Assembly (NCBI RefSeq): GCF_013141825.1
Contig: NZ_RZNH01000033.1
Location: 1 to 61,071 of the forward strand
From: Marinifilum caeruleilacunae
Lineage (GTDB): Bacteria > Bacteroidota > Bacteroidia > Bacteroidales > Marinifilaceae
DNA length: 61,071 nt
Direction of reading: 5' to 3'
The notes under the pieces were generated by a model. That model was not told where the DNA came from and searched no databases. It saw only the letters and a program-made list of their open reading frames with translations. Below are positions 25,453-34,731 of the stretch, piece after piece (positions within the stretch are counted from its first letter, which is position 1; every line of letters starts with the position of its first letter). The position numbers were made by a program, and so were the translations under genes.

Positions 25453-26588
25453 AAATCACAACAAGATTCGCCTCTCAAGTCATCAAGCAATTGAGTTTCT
25501 TTCTCGAATTGCGCCCAATGTTTCGATAGATTTTCGCTTAACATGTACACTTCACATTCCTTAAATTGGTCAATTACCGATTGTGGAATTTGTTTCTTCT
25601 CGGCCCAATGGTAAAACTTCTGATATTCAGCAACTACTTCCTCTTTCATTTGAGCAGGCAATATTTTTGTGTTGTAATACAAGGGTCTGTCGAGCATGTT
25701 AATGTAAAGACCATCGGCCTCTATCATCTGTTCCATAAGGCAGGTACGATACAATTCGGGCAAGTTTTTTACCGATAAAACCGATATGGTAGGTGCAATT
25801 ACAAAACGAATGTGCTGCAATGATCTTATGGCCTCACGATTGGCCTGAAAAACTTCCCAATCCATGCCTTTCCGGATATATTCTCCCAGTTTTCCGTACG
25901 CATCTATACTGGCCAAAATTTCCACTTCGGGAAAATGTTTCCAGAAATTAAGAACATCGTTTCCTCCAAAATTTAGGACCGAAAAGTTGGTATTGTATCT
26001 CAGTTTCATTTGAGTGGCATTATTCTTCACCAACCAGTCGAGCAATAAATAATGTTCTTTGCTTACCAATGGTTCACCTCCTGCAAAATAGATCTCTTTG
26101 GCTTGCAGCAAGGCGTCTCCAGTTTCTGTTATGAAACGATCAAAATCAGTAATGTTCTGCAATAAAGCCTCATCGCCCAAATTACGTTTCAACTTTTTAG
26201 CTTCGGGAAACCAGCCCGAACTAGCCCCATGCCAACAGGTTCGACAAGCAAAATTGCAGGCATTCGAGAATCGGATATCAAAGTAAATGGGCAGATTTAC
26301 TTTATTCGTCTCAAAGTAGGTTCCAAATTTCTCATGAGTTTCCTGACGGATACTCTTCCCTCCTGCAGCTTCCAATCGCATACAAACTCCACACCTGTTA
26401 TCAGATTCACCTTTCTGAAATTTCTCTCGAATTTGAGTGATTGCATCACCATTCCATATTTCTTCGAAAGAGTCGGTATTGCAATCTCCGTAAGGAATAT
26501 TGGCTACACAGCAGGCTTTAACTTTCCCGGCATTCCCTACATGGTAGTGCACCCACGGCATCAGACAAAAAGGTGTTTGATTTGGCAT
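25449..26588 (-). CDS. Radical SAM protein with N-terminal twitch-type cysteines
   Basis: The 379-residue protein has a radical SAM core with the cluster motif CNFACRTC (Cys111, 115, 118) and a preceding cysteine-rich N-terminal segment (Cys8, Cys26/27, Cys66, Cys69) like the auxiliary-cluster (SPASM/twitch) domain placed N-terminally. Family members with this layout are called twitch-domain radical SAM proteins and are of uncertain substrate; many act on peptides or carbohydrates. There is no peptide precursor gene nearby. It is a single gene with no clear partner in this strand's neighbourhood. Confidence 0.8.
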   Translation of the reverse strand: MPNQTPFCLMPWVHYHVGNAGKVKACCVANIPYGDCNTDSFEEIWNGDAITQIREKFQKGESDNRCGVCMRLEAAGGKSIRQETHEKFGTYFETNKVNLPIYFDIRFSNACNFACRTCWHGASSGWFPEAKKLKRNLGDEALLQNITDFDRFITETGDALLQAKEIYFAGGEPLVSKEHYLLLDWLVKNNATQMKLRYNTNFSVLNFGGNDVLNFWKHFPEVEILASIDAYGKLGEYIRKGMDWEVFQANREAIRSLQHIRFVIAPTISVLSVKNLPELYRTCLMEQMIEADGLYINMLDRPLYYNTKILPAQMKEEVVAEYQKFYHWAEKKQIPQSVIDQFKECEVYMLSENLSKHWAQFEKETQLLDDLRGESCCDF

Positions 26589-26648
26589 GTTTTCTTGATT
26601 TTTAAGACAAATTTCACAAATTAAATTACATGTGCGAAAATTGTCGTT

Positions 26649-26680
26649 AAAAAAAGAGACACGAACAGTCGCATCTCTTT
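26649..26680 (-). terminator. Terminator after the second ptb gene
   Basis: Reading the minus strand, a 12-bp stem (26669-26680 with 26653-26664, two G-U pairs) is followed by a seven-U tract. Confidence 0.8.
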
Positions 26681-26710
26681 CAATTTCTTTATCATATTAG
26701 GATGAATAGC

Positions 26711-27622
26711 TTAGTCTGCCATTAAAACCGATAAAGCAATACAGTAAAATTTAGACTTTTCGCTTTCGCTTCTCGACATTACCACAACAGGTTTTGTTGT
26801 ACCTTGTATCAATCCGCCAAGCTCTCCGCCGCCAAATAACATCAGCCCTTTATAGAAGGAGTTACAAGCTTCCAATGATGGAAAAATCAAACAATCTGCT
26901 TCACCATTAATTGGAGTTGGAATTCCTTTAATTTCAACCGATGCCGGATCGCAAGCTAGGAAGACATCTAAGGGTCCATCTACAATACAATCTTTGATTT
27001 GACCGCGATCAGCCATTTTACAGATAATTGAATCGTCGACCGATCCCTGGAAAGCAGGATTTGGTTTTTCGGTAGCTGAAATTAAAGCAACTTTTGGTTT
27101 TTCGATGCCAAATTTCTTTGCCATCTTAACCGAATAGTTTACCATCGCAACCTTCTGATTTAAATCAGGATAAGGCAAAACTGCAGTATCAGAAACAAAT
27201 AATAACTTATCGTATTTAGGCAAATCCAAAGCACAAACATAGCTCATTACTGCTTTTGGAGGCAATAAACCTTTTTCTTTGTTCAATACGGCTTTTAGGA
27301 ACTTATCTGTTCCCACCAAGCCTTTCATCACAACATCTGCCTCATCTTCACGTGCCATACGAACCGCTTCGGTAGTTGCTTCTACGTCGTTTGGAATGTG
27401 AACAATGGTAAAAATAGCAGGATCAATTCCTTCAGCCTCGGCTTTCGAACGGATTTCATTTTCATCACCAATCATTACTGCCTCTACAAAACCTTCGTTT
27501 ATGGCTTTTGCAATTGCTCCAATGGTATTTGGATCTTGTGCATAAGCAACAGCAATTTTCTTTTTCTTTCCGCTTTCGCGAAGATGATCGACCATTTGGT
27601 CGAGAGAACGAATTGGGGACAT
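26711..27622 (-). CDS. ptb: Phosphate butyryl/acyltransferase (Ptb paralogue 2)
   Basis: The 303-residue phosphate acyltransferase (PTA/PTB family) interconverts acyl-CoA and acyl phosphate. It has AYAQDPNTIGAI at the N-terminus, MKGLVGTDKFLKAVLNKEKGL, SDTAVLPYPDLNQKVAMVNY and MADRGQIKDCIVDGPL motifs. It is a close paralogue of the upstream gene at 27696-28601, separated from it by a hairpin terminator. No butyrate kinase gene is adjacent. The differences (for example GGGELGGLIQGTTKPVV near the C-terminus) suggest a different acyl chain preference, but this is inference. Confidence 0.85.
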   Translation of the reverse strand: MSPIRSLDQMVDHLRESGKKKKIAVAYAQDPNTIGAIAKAINEGFVEAVMIGDENEIRSKAEAEGIDPAIFTIVHIPNDVEATTEAVRMAREDEADVVMKGLVGTDKFLKAVLNKEKGLLPPKAVMSYVCALDLPKYDKLLFVSDTAVLPYPDLNQKVAMVNYSVKMAKKFGIEKPKVALISATEKPNPAFQGSVDDSIICKMADRGQIKDCIVDGPLDVFLACDPASVEIKGIPTPINGEADCLIFPSLEACNSFYKGLMLFGGGELGGLIQGTTKPVVVMSRSESEKSKFYCIALSVLMAD

Positions 27623-27655
27623 ATCTATTTAAATTTATGAGGATATTAAAGCTAC

Positions 27656-27682
27656 AAAAAGAGACGCATGAATATGCGTCTC
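27656..27682 (-). terminator. Hairpin terminator between the two ptb genes
   Basis: On the minus strand, GAGACGCAT/ATGCGTCTC (27674-27682 with 27661-27669) forms a perfect 9-bp stem followed by a five-U tract. It should attenuate read-through from the upstream ptb, so the second copy would be expressed at lower level unless it has its own promoter. Confidence 0.75.
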
Positions 27683-27695
27683 GATCTGAAATATA

Positions 27696-28601
27696 TTATT
27701 TTGAAGCTACAAGAGCAGCTAGAGCAATCGAATACAATTTTGTAAGAACACTATCGCCACGAGATGAAAGAATAGCCGGACATTTTGCACCAACCACAAA
27801 TGCACCAAGTTCTGCATTCGCTAACTTTGTATTGGTTTTGTAGAAAACATTACCCGATTCGATATTTGGGAATACCAAACAGTCAGCATCACCAGCAACT
27901 TTCGATTCTAATTTCTTAATCTCAACTGATTCCTTATCAATGGCAACATCAATTGCCAAAGGACCATCAACATAAGCATTTTTAATTTGACCACGATCAG
28001 CCATTTTAGAAATGATGGTAGCATCTACACAAGCTTCCATTTTAGGAAGAACCTGCTCAGAAGCTGCAACCAAAGCAACTTTTGGAGTTTCGATACCCAA
28101 AGCTCTTGCTACGTTGATTACATAGTTTGTTAAAGCAATTTTCTGGTTCAAATCTGGCTGTGGAATCACTGCAACATCACTACATACCAACAATTTGTGG
28201 TAATTTGGATTTTCCATTACAGTAACGTGGCTCAAGACAGCTTTTGGCGGCATTAATCCAGTTTCTTTGTTTAGGATTGCTTTCATATACTTATCGGTAC
28301 TTACCAATCCTTTCATGATCATATCACCTTCGCCATTGCGAATTAACTCAACAGCTTTTTGAGCAGCTTTTAACTCTACTGGTTCGTGAACAACAGTAAA
28401 TTTGCTTACATCAATATTGTGTTCTGCACAAGTTTTTTCGATGGTTGCCTGATCACCTACCAAAGTTGCTTCAACAATTCCTTTTTCTACTGCATTGTTA
28501 ACAGCTTCAATTGTGTGAGCATCGTTAGCATAAGCAGCTACCAAACGCTTTTTTTCGTTGCTTTTAAGAACGTCAATGATTTGCTCCAAACGTGTAATCA
28601 T
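27696..28601 (-). CDS. ptb: Phosphate butyryltransferase (Ptb)
   Basis: The 301-residue cytosolic enzyme of the PTA/PTB family catalyses butyryl-CoA plus phosphate to butyryl phosphate, or related branched acyl substrates. It shows AAYANDAHTIEAVNNA, MKGLVSTDKYMKAILNKETGL, SDVAVIPQPDLNQKIAL and MADRGQIKNAYVDGPL motifs and normal length. It lies directly behind a candidate promoter (28663-28671) and is followed by its paralogue after a terminator. The missing adjacent kinase suggests AckA or an unlinked Buk completes ATP formation. Confidence 0.88.
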   Translation of the reverse strand: MITRLEQIIDVLKSNEKKRLVAAYANDAHTIEAVNNAVEKGIVEATLVGDQATIEKTCAEHNIDVSKFTVVHEPVELKAAQKAVELIRNGEGDMIMKGLVSTDKYMKAILNKETGLMPPKAVLSHVTVMENPNYHKLLVCSDVAVIPQPDLNQKIALTNYVINVARALGIETPKVALVAASEQVLPKMEACVDATIISKMADRGQIKNAYVDGPLAIDVAIDKESVEIKKLESKVAGDADCLVFPNIESGNVFYKTNTKLANAELGAFVVGAKCPAILSSRGDSVLTKLYSIALAALVASK

Positions 28602-28662
28602 CTTCTTTATGTATTTTAGTGTTTGTTTTTCGGAATAAATTCCCGCTTGATTTAGTTGTAAG

Positions 28663-28671
28663 GCAAAAATA
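28663..28671 (-). promoter_or_regulatory. Candidate -7 promoter box of ptb
   Basis: Minus strand reads TATTTTTGC, an exact TAnnTTTGC box 62 bp before the start codon. No good -33 TTTG is seen at the expected distance. Confidence 0.45.
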
Positions 28672-28730
28672 TGAAATAATTACGAATCACATCTAATACA
28701 ATACACAAAACTTACAATTAATTACAAATA

Positions 28731-28745
28731 TTAGAATTATTCTAA
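28731..28745. promoter_or_regulatory. 15-bp palindrome upstream of the ptb promoter
   Basis: TTAGAAT-T-ATTCTAA is perfectly palindromic and lies about 60 bp upstream of the ptb -7 box. A palindrome with the same TTAGA/TCTAA ends but a shorter centre lies before pta (34578-34591). Confidence 0.35.
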
Positions 28746-28966
28746 CAATGTGATATTTCTTAAGTTTGAGTAAGGCTGGATTGCAGAAAAAATCTAACGC
28801 CTCCTAATTACAAGACAAATAATAAAGCGCAGGTGAAACATTGCATTCTTAACAGTTTATACCATAGCTATTTCTAATTGCCACTGTATAAAGCCAAGTG
28901 GCAGATAGTAAGGAAGCTTATTTGTAAAATGATATTTTTAGCTTGTGCGATAACTAACTGAATCAA

Positions 28967-31900
28967 TTATTTTTTCTTTAAAGGAATCGAAAAGTAGAAT
29001 GAAGTTCCTTGTCCTTTCACACTGCTCACACGAATTTGTCCACCATTCATTTCTACAAATTCCTTACTTAGCATTAGTCCAAAACCTGTACCTGTTTCGT
29101 TGGCTGTGCCTTCGCTGGTGAAAACCGTATCAATTTTAAATAGTTTTTTCATTTGTGTTTCGGTCATTCCAATTCCTTCATCTTTTACCTGTACAATTGC
29201 AAAATTCTCCTTTTTTATGGCACGCAACAAAATGGTTTGGTTGGCATATGAAAATTTAATTGCATTCGACATCAGGTTCCTGATCACTGTATCCACCATA
29301 GCTTTATCGGCATCAACCTGTAGGCTTTCAAATTCACCTTCTACATTAATATCTTTTAAAGAAGCCAGGTTTTTATGCAAGTCAAGATTCGATTGCATGA
29401 CTTCTGCCAAATCAAATTCGGCTTTGTTCAGTTTGAATTTCCCTTTTTGAACATTGGCCCATTCCAATAAACTTTCCAGAAGTTTGAAAGTATCATCTGA
29501 ACTTTTGTAAATCATTTCGGTAAGTTCCTTTTTCTCTTCTTCCGATAACATTTCTGCGTCGTGAATCAACATCTTAGAAAAGCCTCGAATGGCATTGAAT
29601 GGGTTTCGCAAGTCATGCCCTATTATCGACAGAAATCGATCTTTTGCTTTGTTTGCCAAAAGTAAATTCTCGTTGGCATCCTGCAACTGGGAAGTACGCT
29701 CGGAAACCAATTTTTCCAATTCCACCATGTGTTTTTTGGCTCTTCGCTTACTGTACTCACTGGAAAGGTAAATAATTAATAAAATCAGAATTAATTCTGA
29801 TAGAAGAACATACCAGCGTAAATACCACACCTGGTTTACTCGTAGTGGAATGAGCTGATGTTCGCTCCACGTATAGTTTCCTTCATGCTTACAGCGAATA
29901 CATACCATATAATCGCCTGGCTCCATATCCGAAACAATCACCTGGTTTTTATTCGATAACTCCTTCCAATCGGAAACTTTCTTCTCTCCTTTTAAGATAC
30001 AATACTGAAACTGATTCTGCTTTTGCGGATAGATGGTTGCAGTAACATCGAGCAGCAACATGGAACCCGAGGTAACTTCCAGCGAAGTATTAGGTTGAAT
30101 AAATTGCGATTCCTCTTTCGCGATATGCACAATCGGTTTTGGAGTTCTTGGAATGGTATCGGTAATATGAGCATATGCCAAACCGTTGGATGTACCCACC
30201 CACAAAAATCCTTTATCATCGATAAGTAAATTGCCAATGGTAAAAGTTTTGGAAGGCAATCCCTGATCGGGTGTAAATAAAGATATATCATCCTTGCGTT
30301 TGCGCAATACACCTCTGCTTGTAGTTACCCAAATGGCATTGAATTTATCTACTACAACTGCATTGATTTCATTCTTTGAATATTCACCCAAATCTACTTC
30401 CTCGATTTTCGAATCGAAGTATTTGTATAAACCTGCCGAACTTCCAATATACACGGTATCATTAACAGGTTCTAAATCGCGAACCCAAAAATCATTTGTT
30501 CCAACATTAGGGATAGATTCGCTAATATTATAGAATTTATCCGTTTCACGATTGTATTTGTACAAGTAGGAATGTTTGTACTCTCCTCCAACAAAAAGCA
30601 TATTGTTTTTGCATAGGCAAATATCCTGTACAATTCGCCTGTTGCTAAATTCTTCGAGGTAACTTTTAATCGATTCATCTTCTAAATTCACCTTAAAAAG
30701 TTCCTTATCGGCTACCACCCAGGCAGTATTGGCCGACTCAAATTCCAAATCGCTTATGGTTTGAGTACTAATTTGTATGGTTTTCAGCAATTCATTCTTC
30801 TGATACAACATCAACTGACCTTGTTCTGTTCCAATTAAGGTATAATCGCCATATTTTTGAAATACATTTAAAGAACCTTCAAAATTGAAGTCCATCAAAT
30901 CGATATGCTGCTCGTCGGTAATTTTGTAAAAATGACTTCGGCCGGCACAGATAATATCACCATTGGTTGATTTTCTTATGCTGGCAACATATTCAGAATT
31001 GGCAGTAAGAAATTGTGAGCTAAAAAATTTTTTCTCCATCACAATCACACCTGAGTTGGTAGAAACCCAGTATTTACCAAATTCATCACGGAAGAGATCG
31101 TTCACCGTAAAGTATGGAAATCCGCCTACGGTAAAAAATTTATGCTCTTCATTCAATTGAATTTCTACCAAGCCCTGGAACCAGGTTCCTGCTAAAATTC
31201 TTGTTTCGTCAATTCTTTCGAAACATGAAGCAACAATATCTTTTGAAATGGTTTCGTGATGAACCACCCTCCCTTTAAAATCAAAAATAATTTTAATTAC
31301 TCCTAAGGAAGTTCCCAACAAAAACTCATTGGCTCCTATCTTAAAAGAGGAATGAACCAAAAAGCCAGGCTGATAAGAAGATTCTTTAAAAGAATTGCTT
31401 TTTGAATCGTAATTGTAGAACCATCCTTTTTGAGAAACCACAATAAGGTTTCCGTTATCGCACTCTAAAAATTGAAAGGATCTTGCATATGAGCTGGTAA
31501 GGTTTTTATCGCCCATAGCGTATTTTTCCACAGTACCATTGTTTAATCGGTAAATGTGATTGTAATCGGTGATCCAAATTCTGCTTTTACTATCCTCGAA
31601 AGCATGTTTCGGATATTTCGGAGCCGATGGATCCAAATTGCACTCCAATAACAACTTGATATTATTGGATTCGAATGAAGGAGTAATTTCGTAGATTGCA
31701 TCATCGGAAACAGCAAGTAATTTCCCGCTGCTCAATTTGAATAATTCTTTGAAATACTGTGATTTTCCCTCTGGTAATTGGTAAAGGTTAAAATTATCAT
31801 TGATGAGCGAATAAACTCCTCCATCGGTGGCAAAATAATAGATTCCGAGAGAATCCTGCCCAGTTGATTTTACAAGTTCTTCGCTAAGTTTGTTCTGCTT

Positions 31901-32011
31901 GTTGTACTCATGTAATCGGAAATCGACTCTTTGTGCATTTATCGTATTAGTGAATACAAAACAGCACATTACAAGTAGTGTAAATTTATATAATGGTAGT
32001 AGATTGGTCAT
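28967..32011 (-). CDS. Two-component propeller sensor histidine kinase (orphan, no receiver)
   Basis: The 1014-residue protein has a signal peptide (ends INAQ), a long periplasmic two-component-regulator propeller (residues ~30-620, repeats such as GKYWVSTNSGVIVM and GFLWVGTSNGLAYA), a Y_Y_Y domain (~640-725), one TM (~735-755), a coiled segment, HisKA with His799 (IIGHDLRNPF) and HATPase_c with N (RNLMSNAIKF, ~910-920), G1 (DEGIGM, ~944) and G2 (GTGFGLML, ~974) boxes. Unlike hybrid two-component systems it has no receiver or AraC domain, so it must act on a separate regulator, which is not adjacent. A perfect inverted repeat lies 62-87 bp upstream of the start. Confidence 0.88.
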   Translation of the reverse strand: MTNLLPLYKFTLLVMCCFVFTNTINAQRVDFRLHEYNKQNKLSEELVKSTGQDSLGIYYFATDGGVYSLINDNFNLYQLPEGKSQYFKELFKLSSGKLLAVSDDAIYEITPSFESNNIKLLLECNLDPSAPKYPKHAFEDSKSRIWITDYNHIYRLNNGTVEKYAMGDKNLTSSYARSFQFLECDNGNLIVVSQKGWFYNYDSKSNSFKESSYQPGFLVHSSFKIGANEFLLGTSLGVIKIIFDFKGRVVHHETISKDIVASCFERIDETRILAGTWFQGLVEIQLNEEHKFFTVGGFPYFTVNDLFRDEFGKYWVSTNSGVIVMEKKFFSSQFLTANSEYVASIRKSTNGDIICAGRSHFYKITDEQHIDLMDFNFEGSLNVFQKYGDYTLIGTEQGQLMLYQKNELLKTIQISTQTISDLEFESANTAWVVADKELFKVNLEDESIKSYLEEFSNRRIVQDICLCKNNMLFVGGEYKHSYLYKYNRETDKFYNISESIPNVGTNDFWVRDLEPVNDTVYIGSSAGLYKYFDSKIEEVDLGEYSKNEINAVVVDKFNAIWVTTSRGVLRKRKDDISLFTPDQGLPSKTFTIGNLLIDDKGFLWVGTSNGLAYAHITDTIPRTPKPIVHIAKEESQFIQPNTSLEVTSGSMLLLDVTATIYPQKQNQFQYCILKGEKKVSDWKELSNKNQVIVSDMEPGDYMVCIRCKHEGNYTWSEHQLIPLRVNQVWYLRWYVLLSELILILLIIYLSSEYSKRRAKKHMVELEKLVSERTSQLQDANENLLLANKAKDRFLSIIGHDLRNPFNAIRGFSKMLIHDAEMLSEEEKKELTEMIYKSSDDTFKLLESLLEWANVQKGKFKLNKAEFDLAEVMQSNLDLHKNLASLKDINVEGEFESLQVDADKAMVDTVIRNLMSNAIKFSYANQTILLRAIKKENFAIVQVKDEGIGMTETQMKKLFKIDTVFTSEGTANETGTGFGLMLSKEFVEMNGGQIRVSSVKGQGTSFYFSIPLKKK

Positions 32012-32072
32012 ATAATAGCTTTAAAGAAATCTCACCTTTTGAGTGAGTAGTCACATCTCTAAACGATAATGC

Positions 32073-32098
32073 CTGTATTTTGTTACAGTAAAATACAG
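32073..32098. promoter_or_regulatory. Perfect 9-bp inverted repeat upstream of the sensor kinase gene
   Basis: CTGTATTTT (32073-32081), 8-bp centre, AAAATACAG (32090-32098). It could be an operator or a leader hairpin for the kinase gene. Confidence 0.4.
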
Positions 32099-32195
32099 CA
32101 AAATCGGCTATTCATCAAATCAAAACAGCTATTTATATCATTTTTTTAATCATTTACCACGAATCATAGCTTAAAGCCAACAGACAAGCTTACAC

Positions 32196-32225
32196 AAAAA
32201 AAGCCTGGCGAAACACCAGGCTTTA
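32196..32225 (-). terminator. Terminator after ackA
   Basis: On the minus strand, AAGCCTGG/CCAGGCTT (right 32217-32224, left 32201-32208) forms a hairpin followed by a U-run (A-run at 32196-32202 on the plus strand). It is about 20 bp past the ackA stop. Confidence 0.85.
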
Positions 32226-32245
32226 AAATATTTATATCGAATGGA

Positions 32246-33454
32246 TTATTTTACTCCGTTCAAAATTCTCTGAGTATCAGAAGCAATTACCAATTCCTCG
32301 TTGGTAGTAACTACCATTGCAGTAACTTTTGATCCTTCTTTAGAAATCACAGCATCTTTACCTCTTAATCCATCATTGGTTTCAGCATCGAAGTCAAGAC
32401 CTAAATATCCGAAATCTTTAATGATTTTTTCACGAGATACAGAATCATTTTCACCGATACCACCTGTGAATAGAACCAAATCAACACCACCCATCGAAGC
32501 AGAATATGATCCCACAAATCTCTTCACACGGTATGCAAACATATCCAATGCCAATTGTGCTCTCTCGTTTCCTCCTTCAGCAGCAATTTCAAGATCTCTC
32601 ATATCAGAAGAAATTCCTGAGATACCAGCTAAACCTGATTGCTTGTTGATTAATTTGTTTGTTTCTTCGATCGAAAGGTTTTTCTTCTCAGCAATGTAAA
32701 GAAGTGCACCTAAGTCAAGATTACCAGTACGAGTTCCCATCAAAAGACCTTCGTTTGGCGTGAAACCCATTGAAGTTTCAACAGACTTACCACCATCAAT
32801 TGCACAAACAGAAGCACCGTTTCCTAAGTGACAGCTAACAATCTTTTTATCTTCGATGTTCCATCCCAAAATTTCACAAGCTTTGTTTGCAACATATTTG
32901 TGACTTGTTCCGTGGAAACCATACTTACGAACTCTGTACTTTTCGTAGCAATCGTATGGTAAACCATACATAAATGCTTCGGCAGGAAGAGTTTGGTGGA
33001 ATGATGTATCGAATACTGCAACCTGTGGCAATCCAGGAAGTAATTTTTCCATTGAAAGGATACCTTCAAGGTTAGCAGGGTTATGTAATGGAGCCAATTC
33101 ACAACAAGCAGCAATATTTTCTTTTGCTTTCTCATCGATCAAGGCACTATCTTTAAAGAATTCACCACCATGTGCAACACGGTGACCTGCAGCATCAATT
33201 TCCTTTAAATCAGAAATAACACCGTGCTCTGGACTCACCAAAGCTTTAAGAACCAAATCAATACCTACGCTGTGATTTGGAATGTCCTGTACCAATTCAA
33301 ATTTACCTTTTCCTTCAGGTTTATGAGTTAGTACACCTTCTTTTAGACCAATTCGCTCTACAAGACCTTTCGCCAACAATGTAGCTTCTTCACCCATATT
33401 CAACAACTGATACTTCAAAGAAGAGCTACCACAATTAAAAACTAGAACGTTCAT
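32246..33454 (-). CDS. ackA: Acetate kinase
   Basis: The 402-residue kinase converts acetyl phosphate plus ADP to acetate and ATP in the cytoplasm. It has VFNCGSSSLKYQL at the N-terminus, HRVAHGGE, FHGTSHKYV, SCHLGNGASVCAI and FTGGIGEND, the complete acetokinase signature set with normal length. It lies 56 bp downstream of pta and with it forms the classic Pta-AckA pair for substrate-level ATP synthesis. A terminator follows. Confidence 0.97.
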   Translation of the reverse strand: MNVLVFNCGSSSLKYQLLNMGEEATLLAKGLVERIGLKEGVLTHKPEGKGKFELVQDIPNHSVGIDLVLKALVSPEHGVISDLKEIDAAGHRVAHGGEFFKDSALIDEKAKENIAACCELAPLHNPANLEGILSMEKLLPGLPQVAVFDTSFHQTLPAEAFMYGLPYDCYEKYRVRKYGFHGTSHKYVANKACEILGWNIEDKKIVSCHLGNGASVCAIDGGKSVETSMGFTPNEGLLMGTRTGNLDLGALLYIAEKKNLSIEETNKLINKQSGLAGISGISSDMRDLEIAAEGGNERAQLALDMFAYRVKRFVGSYSASMGGVDLVLFTGGIGENDSVSREKIIKDFGYLGLDFDAETNDGLRGKDAVISKEGSKVTAMVVTTNEELVIASDTQRILNGVK

Positions 33455-33510
33455 CAGATTTTTTGTTTATTATTTTTAGTTTGGATTTTATTTACTTGAG
33501 TTGATTTTAA

Positions 33511-34512
33511 TTACATTCCTGCAGCTTGGTTTGCAGTAATTGCAACTAGATTTACGATATCGCTTACCGAACAACCTCTTGATAGGTCGTTAATTGGAGC
33601 TGCCATACCTTGAAGAACAGGACCTACTGCTTCGGCACCAGCCAAACGTTGTACCAATTTGTATCCAATGTTACCTACTTCAAGAGTTGGGAAAACCAAT
33701 ACGTTTGCTTTACCAGCAACTTCGCTTCCCGGAGCTTTTTTTGCACCAATGGCTTCAACAATTGCAGCATCAGCTTGCATCTCTCCATCAATTTGGAATT
33801 CTGGAGCCATTTCTTTGGCCAAACGAGTTGCTTCTGCAACCTTGTCAACCATTTCGTGTTTTGCAGATCCCATGGTTGAGAAACTCAACATGGCAACGCG
33901 TGGTTCCATTTCGGCAATTGCCTTAGTCGTTTTGGCAGTTGCAACAGCAATTTCTGCCAATTCGCTAGCTGTTGGGTTTGGATGAACAGCACAATCGGCA
34001 AATACCATCATTCCATCGTTTCCGTAAGACTTGTCTTTCAAAATCATAATGAAAGCTCCGGAAACAACCGAAATACCTGGCATAGTTTTAACAATCTGGA
34101 ATGCAGGACGAAGTACATCTCCCGTTGCATTTAATGCACCTGCAACTTCTCCATCAGCATCACCAGCTTTAATCATTAAGGTGGCTAAATAAAGAGGATC
34201 TTGTACCAATTCCATAGCTTGTTCAAAGGTCATCCCCTTTTTCTTTCTTAGTTCCACTAAAATTTCAGCATAAGCTTCCATTTTATCGTGGTTTTTAGGA
34301 TCAACGATAATTGCCTTATCGATATTTTTTAATCCCAGGCGATCAGCCTCTCCTTTAATCTCAGCAGGAGCACCAATCAAAATAATTTGTGCGATACCTT
34401 CCTCCAGCAAGATATCTGTAGCTTGCAAAGTTCTTTCCTCTGTTCCCTCAGGAAGAACAATTCGTTTGTTGTGTAGTTTGGCGTTTTTCTTAATCTTTTG
34501 CAATAAGTCCAT
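33511..34512 (-). CDS. pta: Phosphate acetyltransferase
   Basis: The 333-residue enzyme converts acetyl-CoA plus phosphate to acetyl phosphate. It shows the short (catalytic-domain-only) Pta form, with RIVLPEGTEERTLQA at the N-terminus, DPLYLATLMIKAGDADGEVAGA, FADCAVHPNPTASELAEIA and VLVFPTLEVGNIGYKL. The N-terminal regulatory domains of E. coli Pta are absent, as in many anaerobes. It is first in the pta-ackA operon, with a candidate -7 box and palindrome upstream. Confidence 0.96.
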   Translation of the reverse strand: MDLLQKIKKNAKLHNKRIVLPEGTEERTLQATDILLEEGIAQIILIGAPAEIKGEADRLGLKNIDKAIIVDPKNHDKMEAYAEILVELRKKKGMTFEQAMELVQDPLYLATLMIKAGDADGEVAGALNATGDVLRPAFQIVKTMPGISVVSGAFIMILKDKSYGNDGMMVFADCAVHPNPTASELAEIAVATAKTTKAIAEMEPRVAMLSFSTMGSAKHEMVDKVAEATRLAKEMAPEFQIDGEMQADAAIVEAIGAKKAPGSEVAGKANVLVFPTLEVGNIGYKLVQRLAGAEAVGPVLQGMAAPINDLSRGCSVSDIVNLVAITANQAAGM

Positions 34513-34552
34513 TGTAGATCAATATATTAATCAGTTTTGTAATCTCGACATT

Positions 34553-34591
34553 GCAAATTTAGGAATAAAACGTAAACTTTAGATTTCTAAA
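34553..34591 (-). promoter_or_regulatory. Candidate promoter box and palindrome upstream of pta
   Basis: Minus strand TAAATTTGC at 34553-34561 fits the -7 consensus. TTTAGA-TT-TCTAAA (34578-34591) is a perfect palindrome placed where a repressor would cover the -33 region. No separate -33 TTTG was found. Confidence 0.4.
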
Positions 34592-34731
34592 TTCATAATT
34601 TTTGTCAGTTTTTGCCCGAAATTTTTAATAAATAATCATTCTTGATAAGCGCTTGTTCTGAAATAAAAATGTAACTTCAATTTTGAAGAATCACACACAT
34701 GCAACAAATGCTTTAAACTGGCTTATTTACT

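Larger units (their letters stand above)
28602..28966. other. 365-bp intergenic region upstream of ptb
   Basis: No gene. It contains a minus-strand promoter box (28663-28671), a palindrome (28731-28745), and a hairpin, GCCACT (28880-28885) / AGTGGC (28897-28902), just past the 3' end of the kinase gene, without a U-run. Confidence 0.45.

Noticed and set aside
25449-26588. RiPP (peptide-modifying) radical SAM system
   Set aside because: No short precursor gene or transporter was found near it; left as substrate unknown.
28967-32011. Hybrid two-component system of a polysaccharide utilisation locus
   Set aside because: No receiver, no AraC domain and no SusC/SusD genes nearby.
32301-33985. 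Long plus-strand frames within ackA and pta
   Set aside because: They are antisense reading frames of strongly conserved genes with no family match or leader.
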